From Arthrobacter sp. EpRS71 (GTDB taxonomy: Bacteria; Actinomycetota; Actinomycetes; Actinomycetales; Micrococcaceae), in assembly GCF_001512285.1 (NCBI RefSeq), contig NZ_LNUV01000006.1:1097273-1161272 (forward strand): a stretch of 64,000 nt of DNA, read 5' to 3'. Shown here one piece after another: positions 12,126 to 20,292 of the stretch. The notes under the pieces are model-generated. The model was not told the origin of the DNA. It searched no databases and worked only from the letters and a program-made list of their open reading frames with translations. The stretch's first letter is position 1. Every line of letters starts with the position of its first letter. The position numbers and the translations under genes were made by a program.

Positions 12126-12467
12126 ATGGCAACCATCGACATCACCGAGCAAACTTTTGCCCAGACCCTGGAGGAGAGCGACATCGTCTTCGTTGACTTC
12201 TGGGCAGCCTGGTGTGGCCCCTGCCGCATGTTCGCCCTCACCTACGGCGCCGCCGCAGAACGTCACCCGGACATCACCTTCGCCAAGGTGGACACCGAAG
12301 CCGAACAAGCCCTCGCCGCCGCAGCGAACATCACGTCCATCCCCACCCTGATGGCCCTCAAGGACAAGACCCTCGTCTTCTCCCAGCCCGGAGCGCTCAA
12401 CGCCACCGGCCTGGAGGAAGTCATCCAGGCCGTCAAGAACCTGGACATGGACAAACTTCGGGCCTAA
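12126..12467 (+). CDS. trxA: Thioredoxin (113 aa)
   Basis: A complete thioredoxin fold with FVDFWAAWCGPC (redox Cys30 and Cys33) and the cis-Pro loop SIPTLM. GAAAGGACG lies 11-19 bases before the ATG at 12126, so independent translation is plausible, though the frame is open back to 11898. In this block it probably reduces persulfides on the rhodaneses or MBL protein. An unusual Phe-Ala follows the CGPC-Arg-Met where most thioredoxins carry other residues; otherwise standard. Confidence 0.88.
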   Translation: MATIDITEQTFAQTLEESDIVFVDFWAAWCGPCRMFALTYGAAAERHPDITFAKVDTEAEQALAAAANITSIPTLMALKDKTLVFSQPGALNATGLEEVIQAVKNLDMDKLRA

Positions 12468-12535
12468 GCCGGACACCAGCACGCCTGACCAGCCGGACCG
12501 ATGCGGAATCACCTTGGCGGAAGTCCCCTTGTAAA

Positions 12536-12551
12536 ATACCCCATGGGGTAT
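12536..12551. promoter_or_regulatory. CstR-type operator within the promoter of the MBL-rhodanese gene
   Basis: The perfect palindrome ATACCCCATGGGGTAT matches the sites near 10 kb. It fills the spacer of a plausible promoter, -35 TTGTAA at 12529-12534 and -10 TCTAAA at 12551-12556. Binding there would block RNA polymerase. It makes the CstB-like gene a separate transcription unit of the same regulon. Confidence 0.75.
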
Positions 12552-12605
12552 CTAAACTCAGTACCAGAGACAACAATTTCCCTCCCACCTGAAGGAGAGC
12601 ACCAC

Positions 12606-14006
12606 ATGCTTTTCGAGCGCATTTACGACGAAGACCTCGCCCAGGCCAGCTACGTCATCGGCTGCCAAGCCAAGGGCGAAGCAATCGTGGTGGACGGCCG
12701 CCGCGACATCGCCGTCTATCAGGAGCTTGCCGCGAAAAACGGCATGAAGATCGTGGCCGTCACCGAGACCCACATTCACGCCGACTACCTCTCCGGCACG
12801 CGCGAACTCGCCGCTGCGACCGGTGCCAAGATCTACGTCTCCGGAGAGGGCGGACCCGACTGGCAGTACCAGTTCGAGGGCGAACGGCTCTACGACGGCG
12901 ACACAATCGCCCTGGGCAACATCAGCATCAAGGCCCTCCATACCCCCGGCCACACCCCCGAACACCTGTCCTTCCTGGTCACCGACGGCGCGTTCAGCGA
13001 CCAGCCCGGCTACCTGCTCTCCGGAGACTTCGTCTTCTCCGGCGACCTGGGCCGGCCAGACCTGCTCGACGAGGCAGCCGGCGGCATCGACACCCGCTTC
13101 GAAGGCGCCAAGCAGCTCTTCGCCAGCCTGCGCGACAAGTTCCTCACCCTGCCCGACTACGTCCAGGTCCACCCCGCCCACGGCGCCGGCAGCGCCTGCG
13201 GCAAGGCCCTCGGCGCCATCCCGTCCTCCACGGTGGGATACGAGCGGCTCTACTCCTGGTGGGGTCCCTACCTCGCCGCCAATGACGAGCAGGGCTTCAT
13301 CGATGAACTCTTAGATGGCCAGCCAGACGCCCACGCCTACTTCGGCCGCATGAAGCGCGAAAACCGTGAAGGCCCCGCCGTCATAGGCGAACGGACCCTG
13401 CTGCGCGAACTCTCGAGCGAAGCCGTCGCCGCAGGCCTGGCAGCCGACACCCTGACCTTCGTCGACACCCGACCCAGCAGCGAAGTCCACGAAAGCACCG
13501 TGACGCGGTCCCTGAACGTTCCGGCGGGCAAGTCCGTGGCGAGCTACGGCGCCTGGGTAGTCAACCCCGAGACCGACAAGAACCCCTTGGTCCTCCTGGC
13601 CCAGGACCAGGAACAGGCCCAGGACATATGGGACCACCTGGTCCGGGTCGGCATCGACAACGTCGCCGGCTACCTCACCAGCATCGAAGGGCTCCCCACT
13701 TTCACACCCAAGCTGATCCAGCCTGAAGAGCTCAAGGGCTTCGACGCGGCCATGGTCCTGGATGTCCGCAACCGCAGCGAGCACATCGCCGGCAACATCC
13801 CCGGTTCGTACCAGCTCAGCGGCGGACGAATCATGTGGCACCTCGATAAGCTCCCGGGCGAAGGGACCATCGTGACGTACTGCCAATCGGGCGTGCGGAA
13901 CTCCGTCGCCGCCAGCGCCCTGCGCCGCGCCGGGTACGACGTCGTCGAACTCGACGGCAGCTACGCCGCATGGAACGCCTGGCACAACAGCGTCTCCGCA
14001 GCCTAG
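12606..14006 (+). CDS. cstB: MBL-fold persulfide dioxygenase-rhodanese fusion (CstB-like)
   Basis: The 466-residue protein begins with a metallo-beta-lactamase domain of the ETHE1/persulfide dioxygenase type: THIHAD (His56, His58, Asp60) and HTPGHTPEH (His116). Next is a rhodanese-like region without an active Cys (about 300-380), then a C-terminal rhodanese with CQSGVRNS (Cys426). This is the domain order of CstB, which oxidises persulfides and yields thiosulfate. The ATG at 12606 follows GAAGGAGAG. The upstream operator places it under the CstR-type regulator. Confidence 0.88.
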   Translation: MLFERIYDEDLAQASYVIGCQAKGEAIVVDGRRDIAVYQELAAKNGMKIVAVTETHIHADYLSGTRELAAATGAKIYVSGEGGPDWQYQFEGERLYDGDTIALGNISIKALHTPGHTPEHLSFLVTDGAFSDQPGYLLSGDFVFSGDLGRPDLLDEAAGGIDTRFEGAKQLFASLRDKFLTLPDYVQVHPAHGAGSACGKALGAIPSSTVGYERLYSWWGPYLAANDEQGFIDELLDGQPDAHAYFGRMKRENREGPAVIGERTLLRELSSEAVAAGLAADTLTFVDTRPSSEVHESTVTRSLNVPAGKSVASYGAWVVNPETDKNPLVLLAQDQEQAQDIWDHLVRVGIDNVAGYLTSIEGLPTFTPKLIQPEELKGFDAAMVLDVRNRSEHIAGNIPGSYQLSGGRIMWHLDKLPGEGTIVTYCQSGVRNSVAASALRRAGYDVVELDGSYAAWNAWHNSVSAA

Positions 14007-14121
14007 CCGCGCCGCACTACCCCAAAACCGCCCCTGCAGGACCCCCGTGCTGCCCGGGCCCTGGCCCGGTCGCGTTCCCCGATGCGCCCGGGCCACCCTT
14101 GTGTCCTGGAATGGAGAACAC

Positions 14122-14652
14122 ATGCAGGGCAGCAGCCACTCCCGCCTCGCTTCCAGTTCTGTCGGTCCTTTGCTGGGTCTGCGGCAGAACCTGGCCCAAT
14201 TCATGCTGCTGGTTGCCGTCAACGCCCTGGTCGGCGGCACCCTCGGTCAGGAACGAACGGTCCTGCCCCTGCTCGCCTCCCAGGAATTCCACCTCGACCT
14301 CTACACCGGGGCGCTGACCTACATCCTGGCGTTCGGCCAGTCCTGGGCCTGGATCGTGGTCGCCAACGTGCTCCTAGGCATCAGCCAAGGCCTCACCTCG
14401 TCCACTGCGGTCATCATGAAGATGGACCTCGGCGGCCCAAGACAGCGCGGCCTGGCCATGGGCTTCAACGAGGCTGCCGGCTACCTGGGCGTCGCCGTGA
14501 CCGGGCTGGGGACCGGCTACCTGGCCGCCACCTACGGCCTCCGCCCTGCCCCTCTCCTGCTCGGAGCCGCCTCCGACCGCTGGGTCCGCAAATGGTTCAT
14601 CACAGCCGGCATGCTGGTCAACCATTACCGATCTCATTCAGCTCCCTGCTAA
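14122..14652 (+). pseudogene. MFS transporter with internal deletions
   Basis: The frame starts like a full MFS permease (LRQNLAQFMLLVAVNALVGG, then an LYTGALTYILAFG segment). It jumps directly to a later helix (SWAWIVVANVLLGISQG), continues through the sugar-transporter-like RQRGLAMGFNEAAGYLG, jumps again to a loop motif (SDRWVRKWFITAGMLV) and ends after 177 residues. A working member has about 400 residues and 12 helices; only about five remain. The missing blocks were apparently removed in frame. Its position after the CstB-like gene suggests it once exported a sulfur oxyanion. Confidence 0.7.
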
Positions 14653-14752
14653 GGGCACGGCATTCTTTGAAGGTACTGGGACCTAAAGTCAACCTTGATG
14701 GGTTGCATTGGGTTCCTCGTAACCGCAAAAGAGAGTCTGGGGCCGACGGAAA

Positions 14753-15325
14753 CTACGGCAACCGCGACGGCCGCAGCACGTTGGCATCCCCGGCCTTGGT
14801 GGGATCGAGCGGAACCGGACTGACCAACACTGCCGGCCCGCGATGCAGCAAGCCGCCGGCAACCACCTGGCACCGGACGCCACCCCGCCCCCGCATCGCT
14901 TTGTGCGCGCCCGGGGCGAGCATCTGGTCCATCCAGGCGCAGGGGTGGGCAGGGCGTCCTGCCTTCAGACGCACCTCATCTCTGCCCGATTCAAGAGTGA
15001 ACTCATGCCCCAGCAAGGGAGCCAGCTCTACTCCCCGAAGGATGACGTTCCGCCGGGTCAGCAGTGGATCGAAGGGCCCGGCCCCCAGATCGGCCGCGAT
15101 GGATTCGAGGGCTTCCATCGCAAACAGCGTCACCGCGGCGTCCATGTGTGCGGCCTTGCCGAAGAACCTATCGCCAACAATGCCTTTGCCCGTCACCAAT
15201 TCAGCCTGCTCGGCGTCAGCAGTGGGAACGTCTGCCGCTCCTTCCCTGGCGCGACCAAAATAGGCGTGGGACGGTGACACCAAAAGGTGCAGTACCTCGA
15301 CGTCGTACCTGTACTCAGCGGTCAT
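14753..15325 (-). CDS. MOSC domain protein (190 aa)
   Basis: A beta-strand-rich MOSC domain with the GIVGDRFFGK motif, the RRNVILRGVEL segment and the conserved Cys in HPCAWMDQM near residue 125. MOSC proteins act in molybdenum-cofactor sulfur chemistry or molybdopterin-dependent reductions. Standalone members are usually of unknown substrate. The ATG at 15325 is the first start. The 100 bases between its stop and the broken MFS gene hold no recognisable element. Confidence 0.85.
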   Translation of the reverse strand: MTAEYRYDVEVLHLLVSPSHAYFGRAREGAADVPTADAEQAELVTGKGIVGDRFFGKAAHMDAAVTLFAMEALESIAADLGAGPFDPLLTRRNVILRGVELAPLLGHEFTLESGRDEVRLKAGRPAHPCAWMDQMLAPGAHKAMRGRGGVRCQVVAGGLLHRGPAVLVSPVPLDPTKAGDANVLRPSRLP

Positions 15326-15365
15326 CCCTTAACGCTAGCCCCAGCTGGCTGGGAGCGCACCGCCA

Positions 15366-15899
15366 TCAGCGCCCCAGGCCCTTCATGGTGGTGAGCAAGG
15401 TGTCGTGGATGTACACGAGTTCCGGGCTGGCTTCTGCGGCCCAGGAGGCGTCTTCATTGTCAGGGCTCACGTCGCCCCAGTCAGTGGCACTGTCAACCCA
15501 TTCAGGCGCTTCCCCGCTGTGCTGGTAGATCCACCACAGATTGCTCCAGGGGTCCACGACGCGCGAAAGGCGATCGCCGAAGAAGTCGGTGGGAGCAGTC
15601 ACCACGGTCGCTCCAAGACCAATGGCACTTGCCAGTGTCGCGTCAAGATCATCCACATAGACCTGCAAAAGGCTGGGGGTGAACGGCCAGTCCGGTTTCC
15701 TCTCAGCCACCATCACCGTTGAGTCGCCTACTTTGAGTTCGGAATGAAGGATCAGACCGTCGTCGTCAAGGGTGTGGGCCTCGGGTATCGCTTGTGCCCT
15801 GAAGACTGTGGTGAGGAAAGAGATCATCCCAGGCGCATCCTCAGTGATGATGAAGGAGTTGACCGTGTTGTACCCCTCCGGGGCTTGGGGAATGCTCAT
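15366..15899 (-). CDS. VOC (glyoxalase/bleomycin resistance-like) protein
   Basis: A 177-residue protein with the paired beta-alpha-beta-beta-beta pattern: NSFIITEDAPGMISFLTTVFRA in the first half, LLQVYVDDLDATLASAIGLGATVV in the second, and FFGDRLSRVVDPWSNLWWIYQH, typical of PhnB/YdeM-like members. A 45-residue acidic C-terminal tail follows. Substrate unknown. It may respond to the neighbouring AraC-type regulator, but there is no direct evidence. Confidence 0.85.
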   Translation of the reverse strand: MSIPQAPEGYNTVNSFIITEDAPGMISFLTTVFRAQAIPEAHTLDDDGLILHSELKVGDSTVMVAERKPDWPFTPSLLQVYVDDLDATLASAIGLGATVVTAPTDFFGDRLSRVVDPWSNLWWIYQHSGEAPEWVDSATDWGDVSPDNEDASWAAEASPELVYIHDTLLTTMKGLGR

Positions 15900-15981
15900 A
15901 GTGGTGACCCTTTGACGTTGGTGAGTGGTACCTACAAGTCAGCCACGTAGTGTGCTGGTTGGCTTGAAGAAAAACGCCATC

Positions 15982-16701
15982 TCAATCCGCGACGTGGCGG
16001 GCAATGATCTGTGCCGGAGTTTCAGATCGGAGCAGACGCAAAGAGCGGGACATATGGGCTTGGTCCGCGTACCCCGCAGCCGCGGCGGCTGAGCTCGCGG
16101 AGTACCCGCTCTGAAGCAGAAAGAAGGCGGCGCGTGCTCGTTCCAGCTGTTCGATCTGTTTACGGCTCAGGCCGGTGACCCAACGGATATGGCGTTGCCA
16201 ACTGCGCGGCGAGTATCCGCCGATGTCGCCAGCCAGGGACCGGCCGACGTCGTCGCGACTGACGATTGCGCCGTCGTCGAGCAGACGCCCAACGAAAGCC
16301 TCCAGGCCTTCGTACTCCGGGATGCTGTACTGCCGTCCGAGGAATTCGAAGAAGTCTCCGTCCACCGCAAGCTCCACGGTTTCCCCGAGGATGCTTTGCT
16401 TCGACGCGCCATCGATGACCACATGGGACCGGAATTCAACGCCCCAGTAGTTGTCGCCTTGGATGCTCTCGAGAACCCGCGGCTGCAAGGACGGGCCGAT
16501 CAGCTCCGCTCGGAGCGTTGCGTCACTGTGACGCGTGAAGGCCAGGCCCCAGAACTCGTTGGCCGGGTCCGTGTAGATATCTGGTTCTTCAACGAAAGCC
16601 CGCCACACTGAGTTGATGGCGGGCGACGAGCTGGGCTTCTGCTCATACATCATCGCCAGCTTAGTGTGCCCGGCTAACTGGTTCACGCGATGGAAGACCA
16701 T
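15982..16701 (-). CDS. AraC-family transcriptional regulator (239 aa)
   Basis: The C-terminal 90 residues form a helix-turn-helix pair (QIEQLERARAAFFLLQSGYSASSAAAAAGYADQAHMSRSL, split here only for description) that matches AraC/XylS DNA-binding domains. The N-terminal 140 residues are an unassigned sensor domain. The ATG at 16701 has CAGGG upstream; an alternative start pair lies at 16653. The start lies only 34 bases from the divergent membrane protein gene, so the two promoters must interleave. Confidence 0.8.
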   Translation of the reverse strand: MVFHRVNQLAGHTKLAMMYEQKPSSSPAINSVWRAFVEEPDIYTDPANEFWGLAFTRHSDATLRAELIGPSLQPRVLESIQGDNYWGVEFRSHVVIDGASKQSILGETVELAVDGDFFEFLGRQYSIPEYEGLEAFVGRLLDDGAIVSRDDVGRSLAGDIGGYSPRSWQRHIRWVTGLSRKQIEQLERARAAFFLLQSGYSASSAAAAAGYADQAHMSRSLRLLRSETPAQIIARHVAD

Positions 16702-16711
16702 TGCCCTGCAA

Positions 16712-16756
16712 TGTAAAGGGTGCTTTACTTCAGATATGAGTAAAGCATCCTTTACA
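16712..16756. promoter_or_regulatory. Double palindromic operator bracketing a start codon
   Basis: Two 16-bp palindromes, GTAAAGGGTGCTTTAC at 16713-16728 and GTAAAGCATCCTTTAC at 16740-16755, share GTAAAG-n4-CTTTAC. As a pair they also form an 18-bp inverted repeat (17 of 18 matching) around a 9-base loop. The loop contains the ATG of the membrane protein gene at 16736. Candidate binders are the XRE protein encoded downstream or the divergent AraC-type protein. An RNA hairpin masking the start is another possibility. Confidence 0.7.
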
Positions 16757-17173
16757 TCACGATGGACGCCAGTCCACCACTACGTCCTGGCGATCGTCCT
16801 CGGCGTCATCCTGACACTTGCAGTTTCCGTCGCGGTGGGAGCATCAAATCCGGATGACTTCTGGCTTGCAGCGGGCATAGGTGCCCTATGCGCCGCCTAT
16901 CCGGCGATGTCGCTTGGAGCCAAGGTCTTCGTTTCGAACCACACGGCGGCCCGCGATGCCCACGGTGAACAAAGCGTGGAACTGCAGTGGATGCGCCAAG
17001 CGGGAGCGGGGGCATTCCTGGATGTCCTTGTGGTTATCGTGGTCGCTTCGCTGGTGCTGGCCATCGGCCGCTTCGACATGGATGCGCTTCCGGTACTTCT
17101 AGGTCTGGTTGCCTTGAGTGCGACTGACGCCGGCCTGCGGTACGTGGCTATTCGCCACCGTGCGCTGAAGTGA
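16736..17173 (+). CDS. Membrane protein (145 aa), partner of an XRE regulator
   Basis: Four hydrophobic segments are visible: VLAIVLGVILTLAVSVAVG, the stretch around LAAGIGALCAAYPAMSLGA, VLVVIVVASLVLAIG and VLLGLVALSATDAGL. This layout resembles small four-helix proteins that sit beside YdaS/XRE-type regulators of the DUF2178 kind. The ATG at 16736 is the only suitable start and lies inside the operator repeat. No Shine-Dalgarno can be separated from the operator, so translation may be leaderless. The XRE gene follows by 13 bases. Function unknown. Confidence 0.7.
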   Translation: MSKASFTSRWTPVHHYVLAIVLGVILTLAVSVAVGASNPDDFWLAAGIGALCAAYPAMSLGAKVFVSNHTAARDAHGEQSVELQWMRQAGAGAFLDVLVVIVVASLVLAIGRFDMDALPVLLGLVALSATDAGLRYVAIRHRALK

Positions 17174-17186
17174 AGGTTCCGCTGAC

Positions 17187-17378
17187 ATGAAGAACAACCT
17201 CGCGGAGCGTCGCGCCGAACGGCGCTGGACACAAGCGGATCTGGCTGCGGCGCTCGGAGTTTCCCGCCAGACTGTGATCTCCATCGAGAGGGAGAAGTTT
17301 GATCCCTCTCTTCCGTTGGCGTTCCAGATTGCCAGGACCTTTGACTGCAGGATCGAGGACATCTTTATCGCTGATTGA
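17187..17378 (+). CDS. Short XRE-family helix-turn-helix regulator (63 aa)
   Basis: Almost the whole protein is one Cro/CI-type helix-turn-helix (RRWTQADLAAALGVSRQTV, then SIEREKFDPSLPLAFQIA), with the ending FDCRIEDIFI that is typical of the YgzD/YozG-like group. It is encoded directly after a small membrane protein, a common pairing in which the regulator controls its own operon. The double palindrome at 16712-16756 is its likely site. Confidence 0.88.
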   Translation: MKNNLAERRAERRWTQADLAAALGVSRQTVISIEREKFDPSLPLAFQIARTFDCRIEDIFIAD

Positions 17379-17444
17379 GCCGCTGATTGAGGCGTTGTGT
17401 CCTGCGCCGCAGCGCTTTGAGCGCTGTCCGGATACTGTGGCACG

Positions 17445-18227
17445 GTGAACTTTGCTGAGGCCGCCGACGGTACTGAACTCGCCTGGACCTCAGAAGGCGA
17501 GGGCGAGCCAATGCTGCTGATCGCCGGACAGGCCACGTCCATGGACGGTTGGGGCCCGACGGCGGAGCTTCTGTCCCGCTATTACCGCGTCATCCGCTTT
17601 GATCACCGGGGGATAGGGCGGAGTGGGAAGGGCGACGCCGAGCGCTACACCACGAGGCTGCTCGCGGAGGATGCGGTGTCCGTTCTCGACGCAGCCGGAG
17701 TGGATTTAGCACACGTGTACGGGCATTCGATGGGTGGTCGCGTCGGGCAGTGGTTGGCAGTGGATTATCCGCAGAAGGTTCGCACGCTGATCCTCGCAGC
17801 AACCAGTGGCGGAAAGTCGCCCGACGCCGGAACTCAGCCTGAGAGGGCGGCCTTGGAAGCGCTGGTCAGTGGTGACATGTCCCGGCTTGAGCCGCTATTC
17901 TTCGAGGCTGCTTGGGTCCTGAACAATCCCGAAGCGGCTCACACGTTCTTCAACTCACATGCTTCGGCGTGGGCTAAGGCGCGCCACTTCACCGCAAGCC
18001 GCGAGCACGATGCTTGGAGTCGGCTCAGCGAAATCCAAGCCCCGACGCTGATCCTCCACGGTACTGAAGATGCGTTGACGCCCTTGCCCAACGCACTCCT
18101 TCTGCGCGAGCACATCCGTGGCTCTGTGCTGGTGCGGCTGCCCGGAGCGGGTCATGGCTTGCATCTGGACCACCCTGAGACGGTTGAGTGGATCCGGCAA
18201 TTCATCCACCGGAAGAGTAGCTCATAA
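17445..18227 (+). CDS. Alpha/beta hydrolase (260 aa)
   Basis: Hydrolase fold with DHRGIGRSGK after the oxyanion strand, nucleophile motif GHSMGG near residue 92, the acid in LHGTEDALTP and the base in GAGHGLHLDHP. Resembles the 3-oxoadipate enol-lactonase/haloalkane-dehalogenase-like branch, but no aromatic pathway genes are nearby. Starts with GTG at 17445. Substrate unknown. Confidence 0.85.
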   Translation: MNFAEAADGTELAWTSEGEGEPMLLIAGQATSMDGWGPTAELLSRYYRVIRFDHRGIGRSGKGDAERYTTRLLAEDAVSVLDAAGVDLAHVYGHSMGGRVGQWLAVDYPQKVRTLILAATSGGKSPDAGTQPERAALEALVSGDMSRLEPLFFEAAWVLNNPEAAHTFFNSHASAWAKARHFTASREHDAWSRLSEIQAPTLILHGTEDALTPLPNALLLREHIRGSVLVRLPGAGHGLHLDHPETVEWIRQFIHRKSSS

Positions 18228-18251
18228 TCCAAAGACTCTTGAATCGGTGTG

Positions 18252-18818
18252 CTACTTGGACGGTCCAGCCTTGCGCTCTGAAGCAGCGATCAGCTTCTCG
18301 GTCTGTTCGAGAATCTTGGCCCGAACGGGGGACGAGACAGTGACTGTCTTATTGCGGGATACTAGGCGCACCTCGTACCGTCCTCCGCTTGATGGGCGGT
18401 GGGATGTATCGATTGCTGTTTTCTTAGCCATGTTCATCTCCTTGTTCAAAGTTTGGCTGACGTCTTGCGTGTCGTCTACTCCGCTCTCACCTTCCTCGTC
18501 ATCAAGCTCTTCTTCGAGTTCTTCATCTTGGATTGCTATGGAGACGATCTTCATGAGGTCGGCGTCCTCGGTTGTGGCAAGGTCACTGTCAACCATGTGT
18601 ACTAGAACACTTACTCCAGTAAGTCTGCGTTGGGGATCTTCCTGATCCAGTGCTGCATCGATTGCCCATTGCGCCCGTTTCCACCATTGGTCCCGCTTGT
18701 CGGCCTTGGTTTTCTGGCGGTAAGCGAAGTAAGCCACCAAGGCCACTCCGAACGTCGCCAGGGGCGCCAATGATGCTGCTCCATTGGCCACATCAAAGAG
18801 CACCGTTAATGCTTCCAC
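18252..18818 (-). CDS. Hypothetical protein with N-terminal membrane helix and acidic centre
   Basis: The 188-residue protein opens with one hydrophobic helix (LATFGVALVAYFAY), then a basic stretch and an amphipathic region (WWKRAQWAIDAALDQEDPQRRLTGV). An acidic linker rich in Glu and Asp (about 105-120) follows, then a basic C-terminus. The RRLTGVSVL stretch recalls proteins with a similar membrane-anchored architecture in actinobacteria. No catalytic motif is seen. It overlaps the 3' end of the TetR gene by 13 bases on the same strand. Confidence 0.6.
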   Translation of the reverse strand: MEALTVLFDVANGAASLAPLATFGVALVAYFAYRQKTKADKRDQWWKRAQWAIDAALDQEDPQRRLTGVSVLVHMVDSDLATTEDADLMKIVSIAIQDEELEEELDDEEGESGVDDTQDVSQTLNKEMNMAKKTAIDTSHRPSSGGRYEVRLVSRNKTVTVSSPVRAKILEQTEKLIAASERKAGPSK

Positions 18819-19447
18819 TGGCTAACTCCTGCCTTATTTAACGGAACGTTCAAAACCTCCAGCGCGGCCAGCAGGTATGGGGTCGGGTCTGGCTCCGAGC
18901 CCGCGGCCCACTGCAGCCATGCCTCAAAAGTCACCGCAAGATATGCGGCGCTCACAAACCGCGCCGCGGAGTCGGTGAGGCCGCTCTCGACGAGAAAGGC
19001 CAAAGCTTTTTCACGCTGCGGCGCCAAGGACTCGTAACTCCGGCTGGTTAGTTCGGGGTGCTCGGCGATCAGTCGAAGGCGACCGCGTGTGACCGCCAAG
19101 TCCGGAATGACGGCGACCCCGGCAATGGTTGCCTCGCGCAGCCCGGCCAGCACGCCGCCGTCGGACTTTCCGGGACTGTGGAAGGAGTCAAAGGCCCGCG
19201 TCGAGGCCTCAATTACGGGTTCGGTGCCACCCCACACGAGATCGGCCTTGCTGGTGAAGTAGCGGTACAGGCTCTTGCGCCCAATTCCGGCAGCTTTGGC
19301 GATGTCCTCCATGGAGGTGTTCTCGTAGCCATGTTCAGCGAAGAGGTCCAAGGCCAGTCCGGCCACGGCGTCGGGGTCGATGGTGGCGGGCCGACCGCTG
19401 GGGCGCGGGGGTTTGGCGTCGTCCGAAGTCATTCCTCCAGTATTCAC
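18806..19447 (-). CDS. TetR-family transcriptional regulator
   Basis: The helix-turn-helix (YENTSMEDIAKAAGIGRKSL, then YRYFTSKADLVW) sits near residues 40-68, followed by the helical ligand domain and a TetR-type C-terminal region. GTG at 19447 is used. An ATG five codons later is directly preceded by GGAGGA with no spacing and is less likely. Divergent from the SDR gene with a palindrome between them, so it most likely represses the SDR and itself. Confidence 0.85.
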   Translation of the reverse strand: MNTGGMTSDDAKPPRPSGRPATIDPDAVAGLALDLFAEHGYENTSMEDIAKAAGIGRKSLYRYFTSKADLVWGGTEPVIEASTRAFDSFHSPGKSDGGVLAGLREATIAGVAVIPDLAVTRGRLRLIAEHPELTSRSYESLAPQREKALAFLVESGLTDSAARFVSAAYLAVTFEAWLQWAAGSEPDPTPYLLAALEVLNVPLNKAGVSQWKH

Positions 19448-19456
19448 TCTTACATA

Positions 19457-19473
19457 ATGACACAGAGTGTCAT
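19457..19473. promoter_or_regulatory. Palindromic TetR-type operator
   Basis: ATGACACAGAGTGTCAT is a perfect 7-3-7 inverted repeat in the 65-base gap between the divergent TetR and SDR genes. It has the size and placement of a TetR-family operator. The binder is inferred from position. Confidence 0.65.
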
Positions 19474-19512
19474 AAGCTGGTGGGATCAGCCAGCAATCAT
19501 CGGAAGGACATC

Positions 19513-20292
19513 ATGGGCAACGACGCTTCATGGCAGGAGGCCGTTACCTCCGGCCGTTTCGCCGGCAAGACCATCATCGTCACGGGCGCAGCCTCAGGAA
19601 TCGGTCACGCGACCGCATTGCGGATTGCTAAAGAGGGCGGCAGGGTCATTGCTGCAGATATCAGCAAGGAGCGTCTGGACGCTCTTGTAGAGGAGAACGC
19701 CGGCCTTGACATGGTTCCGGTGGCTGGCGACATCTCCACTGAAGAAACCGTTTCGGCCGTTGTGGCTGCGGCGGGCGGCCGAGTAGATGCCCTGGCCAAC
19801 GTTGCCGGCATCATGGACAACTTTGCTCCTATTCACGAGGTTGATGACGAGCTCTGGGAGCGTGTTTTCCGCATCAACGTCACGGCCCTTATGCGCCTGA
19901 CCCGCGCTGTGGTGCCGCTCATGTTGGAGGCCGGGTCCGGCTCAGTAGTCAACGTCGCTTCGGAGGCCGGCCTGCGTGGTTCTGCTGCCGGTGCTGCTTA
20001 CACGGCGTCCAAGCATGCGGTGGTGGGCCTGACCAAGAATTCCGCAGTTCTGTACGGTCCCAAGGGCTTGCGGTTCAATGCTGTGGCTCCCGGTCCCACC
20101 ACCACCAACATTGTGGCTAACTGGGGCTCGCAGCTCGCTGCCGAACGCCTCGGCCCCCTGATGCAGGCAACAGTTCCCACGCCCGCCACCGCAGCTCAAT
20201 TGGCCGCTTCCATCACCTTCCTGCTCAGTGACGACGGCACCAACGTTAACGGCGCCATTCTGGCGTCCGACGGCGGCTGGTCGGCTCTATAG
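19513..20292 (+). CDS. Short-chain dehydrogenase/reductase (259 aa)
   Basis: Classical SDR: cofactor motif TGAASGIG near residue 27, an NVAG motif, catalytic Ser in NVASEAG, and YTASK with Tyr and Lys. The C-terminus FLLSDDGTNVNGAILASDGGW is the standard ending. An Asp-Ile (AADIS) after the second strand suggests NAD(H) preference. The ATG at 19513 is chosen because GGAAGGA lies 5-11 bases before it; a start at 19480 lacks a site. Regulated by the divergent TetR. Confidence 0.9.
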   Translation: MGNDASWQEAVTSGRFAGKTIIVTGAASGIGHATALRIAKEGGRVIAADISKERLDALVEENAGLDMVPVAGDISTEETVSAVVAAAGGRVDALANVAGIMDNFAPIHEVDDELWERVFRINVTALMRLTRAVVPLMLEAGSGSVVNVASEAGLRGSAAGAAYTASKHAVVGLTKNSAVLYGPKGLRFNAVAPGPTTTNIVANWGSQLAAERLGPLMQATVPTPATAAQLAASITFLLSDDGTNVNGAILASDGGWSAL

